Origin: Actinomycetota bacterium
GTDB lineage: Bacteria > Actinomycetota > Actinomycetes > Nanopelagicales > Nanopelagicaceae
NCBI GenBank assembly: GCA_009702925.1
Contig: WLHC01000003.1
Span: 1-64,000 of the forward strand
Direction of reading: 5' to 3'
DNA: 64,000 bases
Under the pieces are notes generated by a model. It saw only the letters and a program-made list of their open reading frames with translations, was not told the DNA's origin and did not search any database. Positions 11,567 to 21,249 of this stretch are shown in pieces (within the stretch, counting starts at the first letter, position 1; every line of letters begins with the position of its first letter). The position numbers and the translations under genes were made by a program.

Positions 11567-12985
11567 ATGCAAACTCAGTTGTATATCAATGGCCAATGGA
11601 TTGATGGAATCGGCAAACTCCCAGTTTATGATCCAAGTGACGGTTCAGTAATAGCAGAAGTTTCAATTGCTGGCGATAAACAGTGTGATGCGGCAATAGA
11701 TGCAGCAGATGCGGCAGCAAAAGAATGGGCAAAAACTACATCTCGATTTAGATCTGAGATTTTACGTAAAGCATTTGAATTAATGACTGCCGAAAATGAG
11801 GCAATTGCAACAATCATCTCTCGCGAAAACGGGAAAGCAATGCCTGATGCTCGCGGGGAAGCAACATATGCTGCAGAGTTTTTCCGTTGGTTTGCCGAAG
11901 AAGCAGTTCGAACACCTGGTGATTTTCGAAAATCACCATCCGGGGATAAGCGAATTCTTGTAACTCATGAGCCAATTGGTCTTTCAATTTTGATTACACC
12001 GTGGAACTTTCCAGCAGCTATGGCAACGCGCAAAATTGGTCCTGCAGTTGCCGCAGGTTGCACCATGATTCTAAAGCCAGCAGGAGAAACACCGCTAACA
12101 GCCATGTACATTGTTGATTTAATGGAGCGTGCAGGATTGCCAAAGGGAGTTCTTAATTTAGTTCTCCCTGAAAAGACAGGTCCGGCAATCTCAAAAATGT
12201 TGCACGACCCACGAGTGAAGAATCTTTCCTTTACTGGTTCAACCGAAGTTGGACGAGTGCTAATTAAGGAAGCTGCAGATCGTGTGATTCGCTGTTCAAT
12301 GGAACTTGGCGGAAATGCTCAAGTTGTCATTCACGATGATGCTGATTTAGCCGTAACAATTCCTCAGCTTTCTCTTGCCAAGATGCGTAATGGCGGTGCG
12401 GCCTGTACGTCTGCAAATCGAATTTTTGTTCAACGTGGAATTGCAAAAGAATTTATTGCTCAGATGAGTAAGTCAATGTCGAACTATGTAATGGGCCGGG
12501 GTACCGACAGCTCAACTACTTTGGGCGCTTATGTCTCCATGAAGGAGCGAAATAAAATTGCAGATCTTGTTGATCAAGCAATTGCAGCGGGTGGAAAAGT
12601 TGAAGTAGGTGGCGTGAAACCAGAAGGCGAGGGTGCTTTTTACCCAGCAACAGTTCTTGTTGTGCAAAAAGATAATCCAATATTGCTTCACGAAATCTTT
12701 GGTCCAGTTGCACCAATAGTAATTTTTGATACCGATGAAGAAGGTATTGAATTAGCAAATGACACCGAATTTGGATTGATTAGTTATGTATTTTCATCGG
12801 ATTTAACTCGAGCACTACGAACTGCAGAGGCAATGGAATCTGGAATGGTTGCGATCAATAAAGGAATTATTTCGGATCCAGCTGCACCATTTGGTGGGGT
12901 AAAGCAGTCTGGATTAGGCCGAGAAGGTGGCTTTGATGGAATTCATGAGTTCTTGCAGACTAAATACATCGGAGTCGATATTTAA
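11567..12985 (+). CDS. gabD: NAD(P)-dependent aldehyde dehydrogenase, succinate-semialdehyde dehydrogenase-like
   Basis: MQTQLYINGQWIDG start, FTGSTEVGR, MELGGNAQVV, NGGAACTSANR; tracked start at 11435 is too long, TATGCT-N7-ATG supports 11567. Confidence 0.85.
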   Translation: MQTQLYINGQWIDGIGKLPVYDPSDGSVIAEVSIAGDKQCDAAIDAADAAAKEWAKTTSRFRSEILRKAFELMTAENEAIATIISRENGKAMPDARGEATYAAEFFRWFAEEAVRTPGDFRKSPSGDKRILVTHEPIGLSILITPWNFPAAMATRKIGPAVAAGCTMILKPAGETPLTAMYIVDLMERAGLPKGVLNLVLPEKTGPAISKMLHDPRVKNLSFTGSTEVGRVLIKEAADRVIRCSMELGGNAQVVIHDDADLAVTIPQLSLAKMRNGGAACTSANRIFVQRGIAKEFIAQMSKSMSNYVMGRGTDSSTTLGAYVSMKERNKIADLVDQAIAAGGKVEVGGVKPEGEGAFYPATVLVVQKDNPILLHEIFGPVAPIVIFDTDEEGIELANDTEFGLISYVFSSDLTRALRTAEAMESGMVAINKGIISDPAAPFGGVKQSGLGREGGFDGIHEFLQTKYIGVDI

Positions 12986-12987
12986 GT

Positions 12988-13077
12988 TGGCGGAGGATGA
13001 GGGATTTGAACCCTCGAATGGTTTAACCCATTACACGCTTTCCAAGCGTGCGCACTCGGCCGCTATGCGAATCCTCC
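12988..13077 (-). tRNA. tRNA-Ser (anticodon GGA), CCA encoded
   Basis: GGAGGAT/ATCCTCC acceptor stem, CACGC-TTGGAAA-GCGTG anticodon arm, long variable arm, GAGGGTTCAAATCCCTC T arm, 3' CCA. Confidence 0.95.
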
Positions 13078-13120
13078 CGAGAGGGAGAACTCTATCGGTG
13101 GCTATAACTATGATTACGCC

Positions 13121-13210
13121 AGATCCCTCGTACGGCGTTACCGTACTGAACTCCCCCAGGGCAGGAATGCAGCAAGGGTAGGTCCGCTCTGGCGGGTGTG
13201 CGAGGGGTCC
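13121..13210 (+). ncRNA. ffs: Bacterial small SRP RNA (4.5S-type)
   Basis: Conserved CAGGGCAGGAATGCAGCAAGGGT apical domain; outer stem GATCCCTCG/CGAGGGGTC; TATGAT -10 about 6 nt upstream; adjacent to dnaX. Confidence 0.93.
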
Positions 13211-13315
13211 TTTACAGTTTGAAGTTATACAAAGAGTTTTTAAGTTTTATAAAGAACAGCAGTGATGAGTGAAGAACAGTAGAGACCATTAGAGGTCAGC
13301 AGAGGAGATGTGGCG

Positions 13316-15067
13316 ATGTCATTAGCTTTGTATCGTAAATACCGCCCATCTGTATTTGCAGATGTAATTGGGCAAGAACATGTAACTGTTCCACTTTCAA
13401 ATGCGTTGGAAACAGGACGCACGCATCATGCATATTTGTTTAGTGGTCCGCGCGGTTGCGGAAAAACTTCTAGTGCCCGAATCATGGCGCGCTCGCTTAA
13501 CTGTGAAAAAGGACCAACGCCAAATCCTTGCGGGCAATGCCAATCATGCACAGATTTAGTTGCAAATGGTCCGGGATCATTAGATGTCATCGAACTTGAT
13601 GCTGCAACACATGGCTTAGTTGACGACGCAAGAGATCTTCGCGACAAAGCTTTTTTTGCTCCAGTACATAGCCGCTACAAGATTTATATTATCGATGAAG
13701 CACATCAACTTGGACCAGGTGCAGCAAATGCACTTCTAAAGGTTGTCGAAGAGCCACCCGCACATGTTATTTTTATTTTTGCAACAACAGAGCCAGATAA
13801 GTTAATTGCAACAATTAGATCAAGAACACATCACTACCCATTTCGCTTAGTGCCACCAGGAGTTCTCGCTCTTCATCTTGAAAAGATTTGTGATGCCGAA
13901 GGTGTAAAAGTTGCTAAAGGCGTGATCCCTCTTGTTGTGAGAGCATCCGGTGGATCCGTTAGAGATGCTCTTTCCGTACTTGGTCAATTACTTGCAGGTG
14001 CAGGAAAAGATGGCGTTAGTTATGAGATTGCAGTTCAACTGCTTGGCTTTACAGATGGCGCATTATTAGATGACGCACTTGATGCAATTGCAGCACGTGA
14101 TGGCGCAACTTTATTTAAAACCATTGATCGCGTGATCGAGTCGGGCCATGATCCACGTCGTTTTACTAGCGATATGTTGGAGCGTTTGCGAGACTTGATG
14201 ATTGTCGATGCCTTAAGGGATTCAACCGCAAACTCAATTTTGCGTGATTTACCCGAAGATCAAATGGAGAGAATGCGCAATCAATCCAATCGAATTGGAA
14301 GTGCAAATCTTTCGCGTGCAGCAGACATTGCTGCCGAAGGTTTAACCCAAATGCGCGGAGCAACTGCGCCACGTCTAATTCTTGAGCTTATTTGCGGGCG
14401 AATTTTGCTACCTATTGGTGACAACGGGGAATCAGGCATACTTTCTCGAATCGAAAGACTTGAACGGGCAGAAAACATTGCTCCTCTTACTTCATCTGCA
14501 GCGTCCTCTACTTCTACTTCTTCTGCATCATCTGCCCCAGTTCGAAACGTGGAGGCAAAAGAAAAAATCGCCAACACTCATTCGACTGATGCGCCTAGTA
14601 GTTCTAAAATTGAAGCCGTAACACCAACTGTTAAAGCAAAAGAATCTGCACCGAGCGCTGCACCAAAGGCAAAGGTTCCAGGCAACTTTGATATTGCAGC
14701 TTTACGTCGAGCATGGCCGGATGTTATTGAGGATGTTAAAAAACGCCGCAGACTTACCTGGTCACTTCTAAGTGCTTCAGCACAAGTGTTATCAGTAGAT
14801 GAAGAGGCAATCACAATTGGAATTGTTAATCCAGGAGCTAAAGAAAGTTTTGAGCGATCTGAATCAGATGTAATTTTGCGTAATGCATTTATCGATGTTG
14901 TTGGAATAGATAGAAAAATTGCTGTTGTAGTAGATCCATCAATTGACACAAATACACCAATTGCACGAGAAACCCGAACATCAGAGGCACCTTCTGATCC
15001 CAATCAATTATCTGGTGCTGCTTTGTTGATGCAAGAACTTGGCGCGCAAGTAATTGAAGGTAAGTAG
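13316..15067 (+). CDS. dnaX: DNA polymerase III subunits gamma/tau
   Basis: LALYRKYRPSVFADVIGQEHV, GPRGCGKTSSARI, zinc Cys cluster; GTG at 13310 also possible. Confidence 0.95.
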   Translation: MSLALYRKYRPSVFADVIGQEHVTVPLSNALETGRTHHAYLFSGPRGCGKTSSARIMARSLNCEKGPTPNPCGQCQSCTDLVANGPGSLDVIELDAATHGLVDDARDLRDKAFFAPVHSRYKIYIIDEAHQLGPGAANALLKVVEEPPAHVIFIFATTEPDKLIATIRSRTHHYPFRLVPPGVLALHLEKICDAEGVKVAKGVIPLVVRASGGSVRDALSVLGQLLAGAGKDGVSYEIAVQLLGFTDGALLDDALDAIAARDGATLFKTIDRVIESGHDPRRFTSDMLERLRDLMIVDALRDSTANSILRDLPEDQMERMRNQSNRIGSANLSRAADIAAEGLTQMRGATAPRLILELICGRILLPIGDNGESGILSRIERLERAENIAPLTSSAASSTSTSSASSAPVRNVEAKEKIANTHSTDAPSSSKIEAVTPTVKAKESAPSAAPKAKVPGNFDIAALRRAWPDVIEDVKKRRRLTWSLLSASAQVLSVDEEAITIGIVNPGAKESFERSESDVILRNAFIDVVGIDRKIAVVVDPSIDTNTPIARETRTSEAPSDPNQLSGAALLMQELGAQVIEGK

Positions 15068-15070
15068 TTA

Positions 15071-15673
15071 ATGTCTGGAATGTATGAAGGTGCAATTCAA
15101 GATCTAATCGATGCTCTAGGACGCCTGCCTGGAATTGGTCCAAAAAGTGCTCAACGTATAGCCTTTCACATTTTGCAATCTGATCCTGAAGTTGCATCCG
15201 CACTTGTTGATTCAATTCGCACGGTTAAAGAGCGCGTTAAGTTTTGCGTTCACTGCGGGAACGTTTCGGAAGAAAATGAATGCCGCATCTGCCGTGATCC
15301 ACGCCGCGAGAACACTTCTATTTGTGTTGTTGAAGAGAGTAAAGATGTCATTTCAATAGAGCGAACACGAGAGTTTCGAGGTAAGTACCATGTACTTGGC
15401 GGTGCAATCTCACCGATTGATGGCATTGGTCCAGAACAGCTGCGGATTCGTGAGCTAATGACAAGGTTGGCTGATTCTGAAATTACCGAAGTTATTTTGG
15501 CAACGGACCCAAATCTAGAAGGTGAAGCTACGGCCACCTATCTTTCGCGCCTTATTAAGCCGATGGGTATAAAGGTCTCTCGCCTAGCTAGCGGTCTGCC
15601 TGTGGGTGGAGACCTTGAGTATGCAGATGAGGTCACTCTCGGTCGCGCCTTTGAGGGCCGCCGCGACGCTTAA
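15071..15673 (+). CDS. recR: Recombination mediator protein RecR
   Basis: [18 protein letters not shown]4 zinc finger, TOPRIM domain. Confidence 0.96.
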   Translation: MSGMYEGAIQDLIDALGRLPGIGPKSAQRIAFHILQSDPEVASALVDSIRTVKERVKFCVHCGNVSEENECRICRDPRRENTSICVVEESKDVISIERTREFRGKYHVLGGAISPIDGIGPEQLRIRELMTRLADSEITEVILATDPNLEGEATATYLSRLIKPMGIKVSRLASGLPVGGDLEYADEVTLGRAFEGRRDA

Positions 15674-15712
15674 TCTCATTATTTGAGAGTATTCTCGTCT
15701 CATTATTTGAGA
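15674..15712. repeat. Tandem direct repeat of a 15-bp palindromic unit TCTCATTATTTGAGA (copies at 15674-15688 and 15698-15712), candidate operator
   Basis: Exact 15/15 identity, each copy an inverted repeat TCTCA-N5-TGAGA, 24-bp period, upstream of lysC. Confidence 0.7.
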
Positions 15713-15763
15713 AATATTGAAAATTGGGTAGCCCCAACTCTTTTCTTGCTTCATGATTAATTC

Positions 15764-17035
15764 ATGGGATTGATCGTTCAAAAATATGGTGGCTCATCTG
15801 TTGCTGATGCAGAGGGCATCAAGCGTGTTGCCAACCGTATTGTTGCCGCTAAGCGAGATGGCAATCAGGTCGTTGTTGTGGTCTCAGCGATGGGCGATAC
15901 AACTGATGAGCTTATTGATTTGGCCGAACAGATAACTCCAATTCCGCAGGGCCGTGAATTAGACATGTTACTTACAGCTGGAGAGAGAATCTCAATGGCC
16001 CTACTTGCGATGGCCATTAATAATTTAGGCCATGAGGCCTCATCATTTACTGGAAGCCAAGCAGGAGTTATAACTACATCAGCACATGGTCGCGCTCGCA
16101 TTATTGATGTCACTCCAGGTCGAATCAAAGAAGCATTAGATAGTGGTGCAATTGCAATCGTTGCCGGATTTCAAGGAATTTCACAAGATACAAAAGATGT
16201 TACAACACTTGGTCGCGGTGGTAGCGATACAACTGCCGTTGCTCTTGCTGCTGCCCTAGATGCAGATGTCTGTGAAATTTATACCGATGTTGATGGAGTT
16301 TTCAGCGCCGATCCACGCGTTGTCCCAAGTGCAAAAAAATTAAAGACAGTTACTTATGACGAAATGTTAGAACTTGCGGCAAGTGGTGCAAAAGTTTTGC
16401 ATCTACGATGCGTTGAATATGCCCGCCGTTACAACTTACCCATTCATGTACGTTCATCTTTTTCTAATAACGAAGGAACATGGGTGGTCAAAGATCATCC
16501 AGAAGGAGGCGCTATGGAACAAGCAATCATCTCAGGAATCGCTCATGATAAAAGTGAAGCGAAAATTACAATCGTTGGTGTGCCTGACCGCACTGGCGTG
16601 GCTGCACGCATCTTTCAGGCAATCGCCGATGCCGACATCAATATCGACATGATTGTACAAAATGTTTCTGCAGCAGCTACAGGTCTAACTGATATCTCAT
16701 TTACATTACCTAAAGCAGAAGGCGCCGAAGCAACATCTATTTTGCAAAAACTACAAGGCGAGGTTGGCTTTGCATCGATTCAATACGATGACCAGATCGG
16801 TAAATTGTCTTTAGTTGGCGCAGGAATGCGTTCACATCCTGGAGTTACAGCAACATTCTTTGGCGCACTATCTGATGCAGGAATCAACATCGAAATGATT
16901 TCAACTTCAGAGATTCGTATTTCAGTCATTTGCCGCGCAGCAGATCTAGAAAGAGGCGCAAAAGCTGCCCACACAGCTTTTGAACTTGATGCAGACCAAA
17001 ATGAAGCAGTCGTATACGGAGGTTCAGGGCGATGA
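15764..17035 (+). CDS. lysC: Aspartate kinase
   Basis: [35 protein letters not shown]-terminal ACT domains. Confidence 0.96.
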   Translation: MGLIVQKYGGSSVADAEGIKRVANRIVAAKRDGNQVVVVVSAMGDTTDELIDLAEQITPIPQGRELDMLLTAGERISMALLAMAINNLGHEASSFTGSQAGVITTSAHGRARIIDVTPGRIKEALDSGAIAIVAGFQGISQDTKDVTTLGRGGSDTTAVALAAALDADVCEIYTDVDGVFSADPRVVPSAKKLKTVTYDEMLELAASGAKVLHLRCVEYARRYNLPIHVRSSFSNNEGTWVVKDHPEGGAMEQAIISGIAHDKSEAKITIVGVPDRTGVAARIFQAIADADINIDMIVQNVSAAATGLTDISFTLPKAEGAEATSILQKLQGEVGFASIQYDDQIGKLSLVGAGMRSHPGVTATFFGALSDAGINIEMISTSEIRISVICRAADLERGAKAAHTAFELDADQNEAVVYGGSGR

Positions 17036-18093
17036 GTAAAGCAAAAAAGAAACCATCTTTGGCCGTAGTAGGAGCAACAGGGGCAGTCGGAACAGTGATG
17101 CTCAGCATTTTGTCTGAGCGTAAAGATGTTTGGGGCGAGATCCGTTTAATTGCATCTGCGAGAAGTGCAGGTAAAAAACTTATTTGTCGCGGGCAAGAGT
17201 TAACAGTTGTTGCACTCTCCCCAGAAGCATTTGATGGAATAGATGTTGCAATGTTTGATGTTCCAGATGAGATCTCTGCAAAGTGGGCTCCAATTGCAGT
17301 ATCACGCGGTGCGATTGTCGTGGATAACTCAGGTGCATTTCGAATGGATCCAAAAGTGCCATTGGTTGTTCCAGAAGTAAATCCAAAGGCGGCAAAGAAA
17401 AGACCAAAAGGAATTATTTCAAACCCAAACTGCACAACTATGTCAATGATTGTCGCAATGGGTGCACTCCACAAAAAGTTTGAATTAAAAGAACTAGTAG
17501 TTGCCTCATATCAAGCTGCATCTGGTGCAGGTCAGCCAGGTATTGATGGCCTTCGAGATCAAATTTCTAAGGTTGCTGGAACAAATGCGGGAGAAGCGAC
17601 ATCTGATGTTAGAAAAATCATTAAGGACTCTTCACCATTTCCAGCACCTCTAGCACTCAACATTATTCCTTGGGCTGGTTCACTCGCCGAAGCCGGGTAT
17701 ACATCAGAAGAACTTAAGGTTCGCAATGAGTCGCGCAAGATTCTTGGAATGCCAAAGTTAAAAGTCTCAGCAACATGTGTTCGAGTTCCTGTCTTAACAA
17801 CACACTCACTTGCTGTACATGCCACATTCAAAAACGAAGTCACACGAAAAGCAGCGCAAAAGATTCTAGAAAAAGCTGCAGGGGTTATCTTGCTTGATGA
17901 CCCAGAAAACAAGAAGTTTCCAACCCCAAATGACGTTGTAGGAACCGACCCAACTTGGGTTGGTCGTGTTCGCCAATCATTAGATGATAAGAAATCTATC
18001 GATCTGTTCCTATGCGGAGATAATTTACGCAAAGGGGCGGCACTAAATACGGCACAAATCGGTGAGCTATTAGCTGTAGAGTTAACAAAATGA
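17032..18093 (+). CDS. asd: Aspartate-semialdehyde dehydrogenase
   Basis: [20 protein letters not shown] active-site Cys; follows lysC. Confidence 0.95.
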   Translation: MSKAKKKPSLAVVGATGAVGTVMLSILSERKDVWGEIRLIASARSAGKKLICRGQELTVVALSPEAFDGIDVAMFDVPDEISAKWAPIAVSRGAIVVDNSGAFRMDPKVPLVVPEVNPKAAKKRPKGIISNPNCTTMSMIVAMGALHKKFELKELVVASYQAASGAGQPGIDGLRDQISKVAGTNAGEATSDVRKIIKDSSPFPAPLALNIIPWAGSLAEAGYTSEELKVRNESRKILGMPKLKVSATCVRVPVLTTHSLAVHATFKNEVTRKAAQKILEKAAGVILLDDPENKKFPTPNDVVGTDPTWVGRVRQSLDDKKSIDLFLCGDNLRKGAALNTAQIGELLAVELTK

Positions 18094-18542
18094 GCATAAA
18101 AGAAACTTTACGAGCAGATTTAACAGATGCAATTCGTGGGCGAAATGAAATAGTCTCCGGCACAATTCGCATGGTCTTGACAGCTATTACCAATGAAGAG
18201 GTAGCTGGAAAAGAGGCACGAACATTAAGCGATGAAGAGTTGATTGTTGTTCTATCTCGGGAAGCTAAGAAGCGTCGCGAAGCTGCCGAAGCATTTGAAA
18301 GCGCTGGGCATCCAGAAAAGGCTGCCCTTGAAAAAGCAGAAGGTGAAGTTATTGCAAAATACCTACCTGCACAGTTAACTGCCGATGAGATCAAAAAGAT
18401 TATTGCCGATGCAATTTCTTCGACTGGAGCTGCAGGTCCTGCAGATATGGGCAAAGTTATGGGCGCTATAAAGCAAAAAATTGCAGGTAAAGCAGATGGA
18501 GCGTTAGTTTCATCCCTAGTTAAAGAGAGTTTAAATAAATGA
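18090..18542 (+). CDS. GatB/YqeY domain-containing protein
   Basis: Full-length YqeY-like sequence ([42 protein letters not shown]). Confidence 0.9.
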   Translation: MSIKETLRADLTDAIRGRNEIVSGTIRMVLTAITNEEVAGKEARTLSDEELIVVLSREAKKRREAAEAFESAGHPEKAALEKAEGEVIAKYLPAQLTADEIKKIIADAISSTGAAGPADMGKVMGAIKQKIAGKADGALVSSLVKESLNK

Positions 18543-18697
18543 TTAAGTATGAATACGCAACAGTTCCACTTCTTTCACATGCGACAAAACAAATTTTAGA
18601 TACATGGGGCTCCGATGGCTGGGAACTCGTACAAGTAATTCCCGCACCAGGCACAGGTGAGCAATTAGTTGCCTACATGAAAAGAGCTCTTGCGTGA
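18539..18697 (+). CDS. Small DUF4177-like protein (52 aa)
   Basis: [55 protein letters not shown] overlaps the yqeY stop and its TGA overlaps the next GTG; below the ORF-track cutoff. Confidence 0.85.
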   Translation: MIKYEYATVPLLSHATKQILDTWGSDGWELVQVIPAPGTGEQLVAYMKRALA

Positions 18698-19161
18698 ATA
18701 AAGTTGATGTCCAAGCAAAGATAAAAGAACTCGGATTAGAGCTTCCAATTGCTGCAAAGCCAGTTGCTGCCTATGTTCCTGCAATCCGCACAGGGAATCT
18801 AGTTTTTACTGCCGGTCAACTTCCATTACGAAATGGGGAAATGGTTGCAACTGGAAAAGTTGATGGCGAGATTACTCCTGAAAGAGCAAAAGAGCTCGCA
18901 CAAATTTGTGCTCTCAACGCTTTAGCAGCGGTTCAGACAGTTGCCGATGTAAATAAAATTACAAAAATCGTACGTGTCGTGGGATATGTAAATGGAGTTG
19001 CCGGTTTTGTAAATCACCCAGCAGTTGTCAATGGTGCTTCAGAATTGTTTATTTCTATCTGGGGAGATGGTGCAAAGCATGCCCGCAGCGCAGTTGGAAT
19101 CGCAGAATTGCCACTGAACTCACCGGTTGAGATTGAGTTGACCGTAGAAATTACTGACTAG
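18694..19161 (+). CDS. RidA family (YjgF/UK114) protein
   Basis: FTAGQLPLRNGEMVATGKVDG, SAVGIAELPLNSPVEIE motifs. Confidence 0.9.
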   Translation: MNKVDVQAKIKELGLELPIAAKPVAAYVPAIRTGNLVFTAGQLPLRNGEMVATGKVDGEITPERAKELAQICALNALAAVQTVADVNKITKIVRVVGYVNGVAGFVNHPAVVNGASELFISIWGDGAKHARSAVGIAELPLNSPVEIELTVEITD

Positions 19162-19246
19162 AAGTCGCAATTAAGAAGTAACAAATTACTTTAACTAAAG
19201 AAATGGTTTAGATTTTTCTCAGGCCCAGTCGCCAAATGCGATGAGT

Positions 19247-19930
19247 TTATTTACTTCGCTTTGAAAGTCTCTCTAAATCCGTGATGAGAACTGCGCGACC
19301 ATCAAGTTTCAACCAATTGCGCCCTGCAAAATCTGCAAGTGCTTTATTGACCGTTTCTCGAGATGCACCAACTAGCTGTGCTAACTCTTCCTGGGTTAAA
19401 TCGTGATTGACAAGTAGACCTTCATCAGTTTGTTTACCAAATCGCTCACCTAAATCAATCAGCGCTTTTGCAACTCTGCCTGGAACATCTGAGAAAACTA
19501 GATCGCCTACTGCTTCATTTGTACGGCGCAGGCGTTGTGCAAGACTGGCTAAGAGATTGAGTGATACTCGAGGATTTTCTGTCAGCCACGGAATAAGTTT
19601 TGCTTGACCAAGGCTTAAAAGTTTGGCATCTGTCACGGCAGTTGCAGTAGATGTGCGGGGATTGGGATCAAAAAGACTGAGCTCACCAAACATTTCACCA
19701 GGACCAAGAATTGAAAGCAAGTTCTCTCGCCCATCTCCGCTAGATGTACCCAGTTTTATCTTGCCTTCAACAATCACATAAAGATGATCGCCCTCATCTC
19801 CTTCTGCAAACAAGATGGACCCTTTTGAGATTTTCACTGAATCCATTGACGCATGAAGTGAGATCGCGGAAGATTCCTCAAGGGCGGTAAATAAAGGCGC
19901 CTTACGAACTATAGATTCTTCTGGGGTCAC
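19247..19930 (-). CDS. Crp/Fnr family transcriptional regulator
   Basis: cNMP-binding domain (GEMFGELSLFDPNPRTSTATAV) plus HTH (LTQEELAQLVGASRETVNKAL); GTG start. Confidence 0.92.
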   Translation of the reverse strand: MTPEESIVRKAPLFTALEESSAISLHASMDSVKISKGSILFAEGDEGDHLYVIVEGKIKLGTSSGDGRENLLSILGPGEMFGELSLFDPNPRTSTATAVTDAKLLSLGQAKLIPWLTENPRVSLNLLASLAQRLRRTNEAVGDLVFSDVPGRVAKALIDLGERFGKQTDEGLLVNHDLTQEELAQLVGASRETVNKALADFAGRNWLKLDGRAVLITDLERLSKRSK

Positions 19931-19936
19931 GCACGG

Positions 19937-19943
19937 TAGTTTA
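19937..19943. promoter_or_regulatory. Candidate shared bidirectional -10 element for nth (TAGTTT, +) and crp (TAAACT, -)
   Basis: TAGTTT-N6-ATG(nth) and, on the complement, TAAACT-N7-GTG(crp), sharing 5 bp in an 18-bp spacer. Confidence 0.5.
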
Positions 19944-19948
19944 CATCC

Positions 19949-20647
19949 ATGTTGGTTGATAGCGAAATTCGAAAAGAGGCTAAGGCCGTTTACCGTATCT
20001 TGACCAAGACTTACCCCAATATTCGCTGTGAATTAGATTTTACTAATCCACTTGAATTAATAATTGCTACCGTTCTAAGCGCACAATGTACAGATAAGAG
20101 AGTTAACACTATTACTCCCGCACTATTTCGAAAGTATAAAAATCCTAAAGCTTACGCAAAGGCAGATCTGCACGAAATTGAAGATCTAATTCATTCAAGT
20201 GGGTTTTATCGTGCAAAGGCTCGACATATAAAAGGACTGAGCATAAAGATCCTCGAAGATTTTGGTGGAGAAGTACCGAGCACACTTGAAGAGTTGATTA
20301 CATTGCCTGGAGTTGGTCGAAAGACTGCAAATGTTGTGTTGGGCCATGCATTTGATACACCAGGAATAACCGTAGATACACACTTTGGAAGATTATCGAG
20401 AAGATTTGGTTGGACTGATGAAAAAGATCCGGTTAAAGTCGAAATGGCCGTCCAACAACTAATTCCACAGGCAGAGTGGACAAATCTTTCGCAAAGAATG
20501 ATTTGGCATGGACGCAGAATCTGTCATTCGCGCAAACCTGCATGCGGTGCATGTCCAGTTGCTAAAATTTGTCCAAGCGTTGGAATTGGCGAGATGGATA
20601 AGAAAAAGGCAATGGATCTTGTTAAGAACGACAAGGATTTCCGATGA
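19949..20647 (+). CDS. nth: Endonuclease III
   Basis: HhH LPGVGRKTANVVLG; C-terminal CHSRKPACGACPVAKIC FeS motif. Confidence 0.95.
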   Translation: MLVDSEIRKEAKAVYRILTKTYPNIRCELDFTNPLELIIATVLSAQCTDKRVNTITPALFRKYKNPKAYAKADLHEIEDLIHSSGFYRAKARHIKGLSIKILEDFGGEVPSTLEELITLPGVGRKTANVVLGHAFDTPGITVDTHFGRLSRRFGWTDEKDPVKVEMAVQQLIPQAEWTNLSQRMIWHGRRICHSRKPACGACPVAKICPSVGIGEMDKKKAMDLVKNDKDFR

Positions 20648-21198
20648 AAAAACTCTTAATAGCAGTTTCTATACTTTTGTTGGCCTCATGCACCCAAGCA
20701 ACTGTTAATTCGGAAAAGAACAATCAATCCTCAAAGCAGATCGGGGCAGTAGTTGACTGCACCGAGATTTCGAGTGAAAAATTATGGACAGGTGGAACTT
20801 CTTTAGATTGTTTAGATCAAAGCGCAGGAGCCCAACTAGGTGCATTACGAGGACCCATGATTGTCAACGTTTGGGGTTCCTGGTGTGCTCCCTGTGTTGA
20901 AGAGATTCCACACTTTGTTCGTTTTTACGAAAAGGCAAAAGGTGCTGTTCAACTTGTTGGTGTGAATGTCGAAGAGGCGAATTTGCAAGATGCGCAAGAG
21001 TTTGTAGTAAACAATGGAATTACCTGGCCAAATCTCTATGACTCCGATGGCCGATCACGTCAATATTTTGGTTTAGGAGTACCTGTAACTTGGTTTATTG
21101 CACCCAATGGTGATGTTGCTTATAAGCACATAGGTGTTATTAACTCAGTGGCGGAGTTAATCGGTTTAACGCAAGAGCATCTTGGAATAAAGATTTAG
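20644..21198 (+). CDS. TlpA/ResA-like thioredoxin-fold lipoprotein
   Basis: Lipobox LLLASC; WGSWCAPCVEEIPHF active site. Confidence 0.9.
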   Translation: MKKLLIAVSILLLASCTQATVNSEKNNQSSKQIGAVVDCTEISSEKLWTGGTSLDCLDQSAGAQLGALRGPMIVNVWGSWCAPCVEEIPHFVRFYEKAKGAVQLVGVNVEEANLQDAQEFVVNNGITWPNLYDSDGRSRQYFGLGVPVTWFIAPNGDVAYKHIGVINSVAELIGLTQEHLGIKI

Positions 21199-21249
21199 TT
21201 TCACTCTTTAAAATCCATAATTAACCGCCACTAATCTCAACGGAGGTAC

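Noticed and set aside
14578-15003. 141-aa minus-strand ORF inside dnaX
   Set aside because: Shadow ORF opposite a confident CDS; low-complexity Ser/Thr composition.
16926-17474. 182-aa minus-strand ORF opposite asd
   Set aside because: Shadow ORF of a confident CDS with no RBS or homology pattern.
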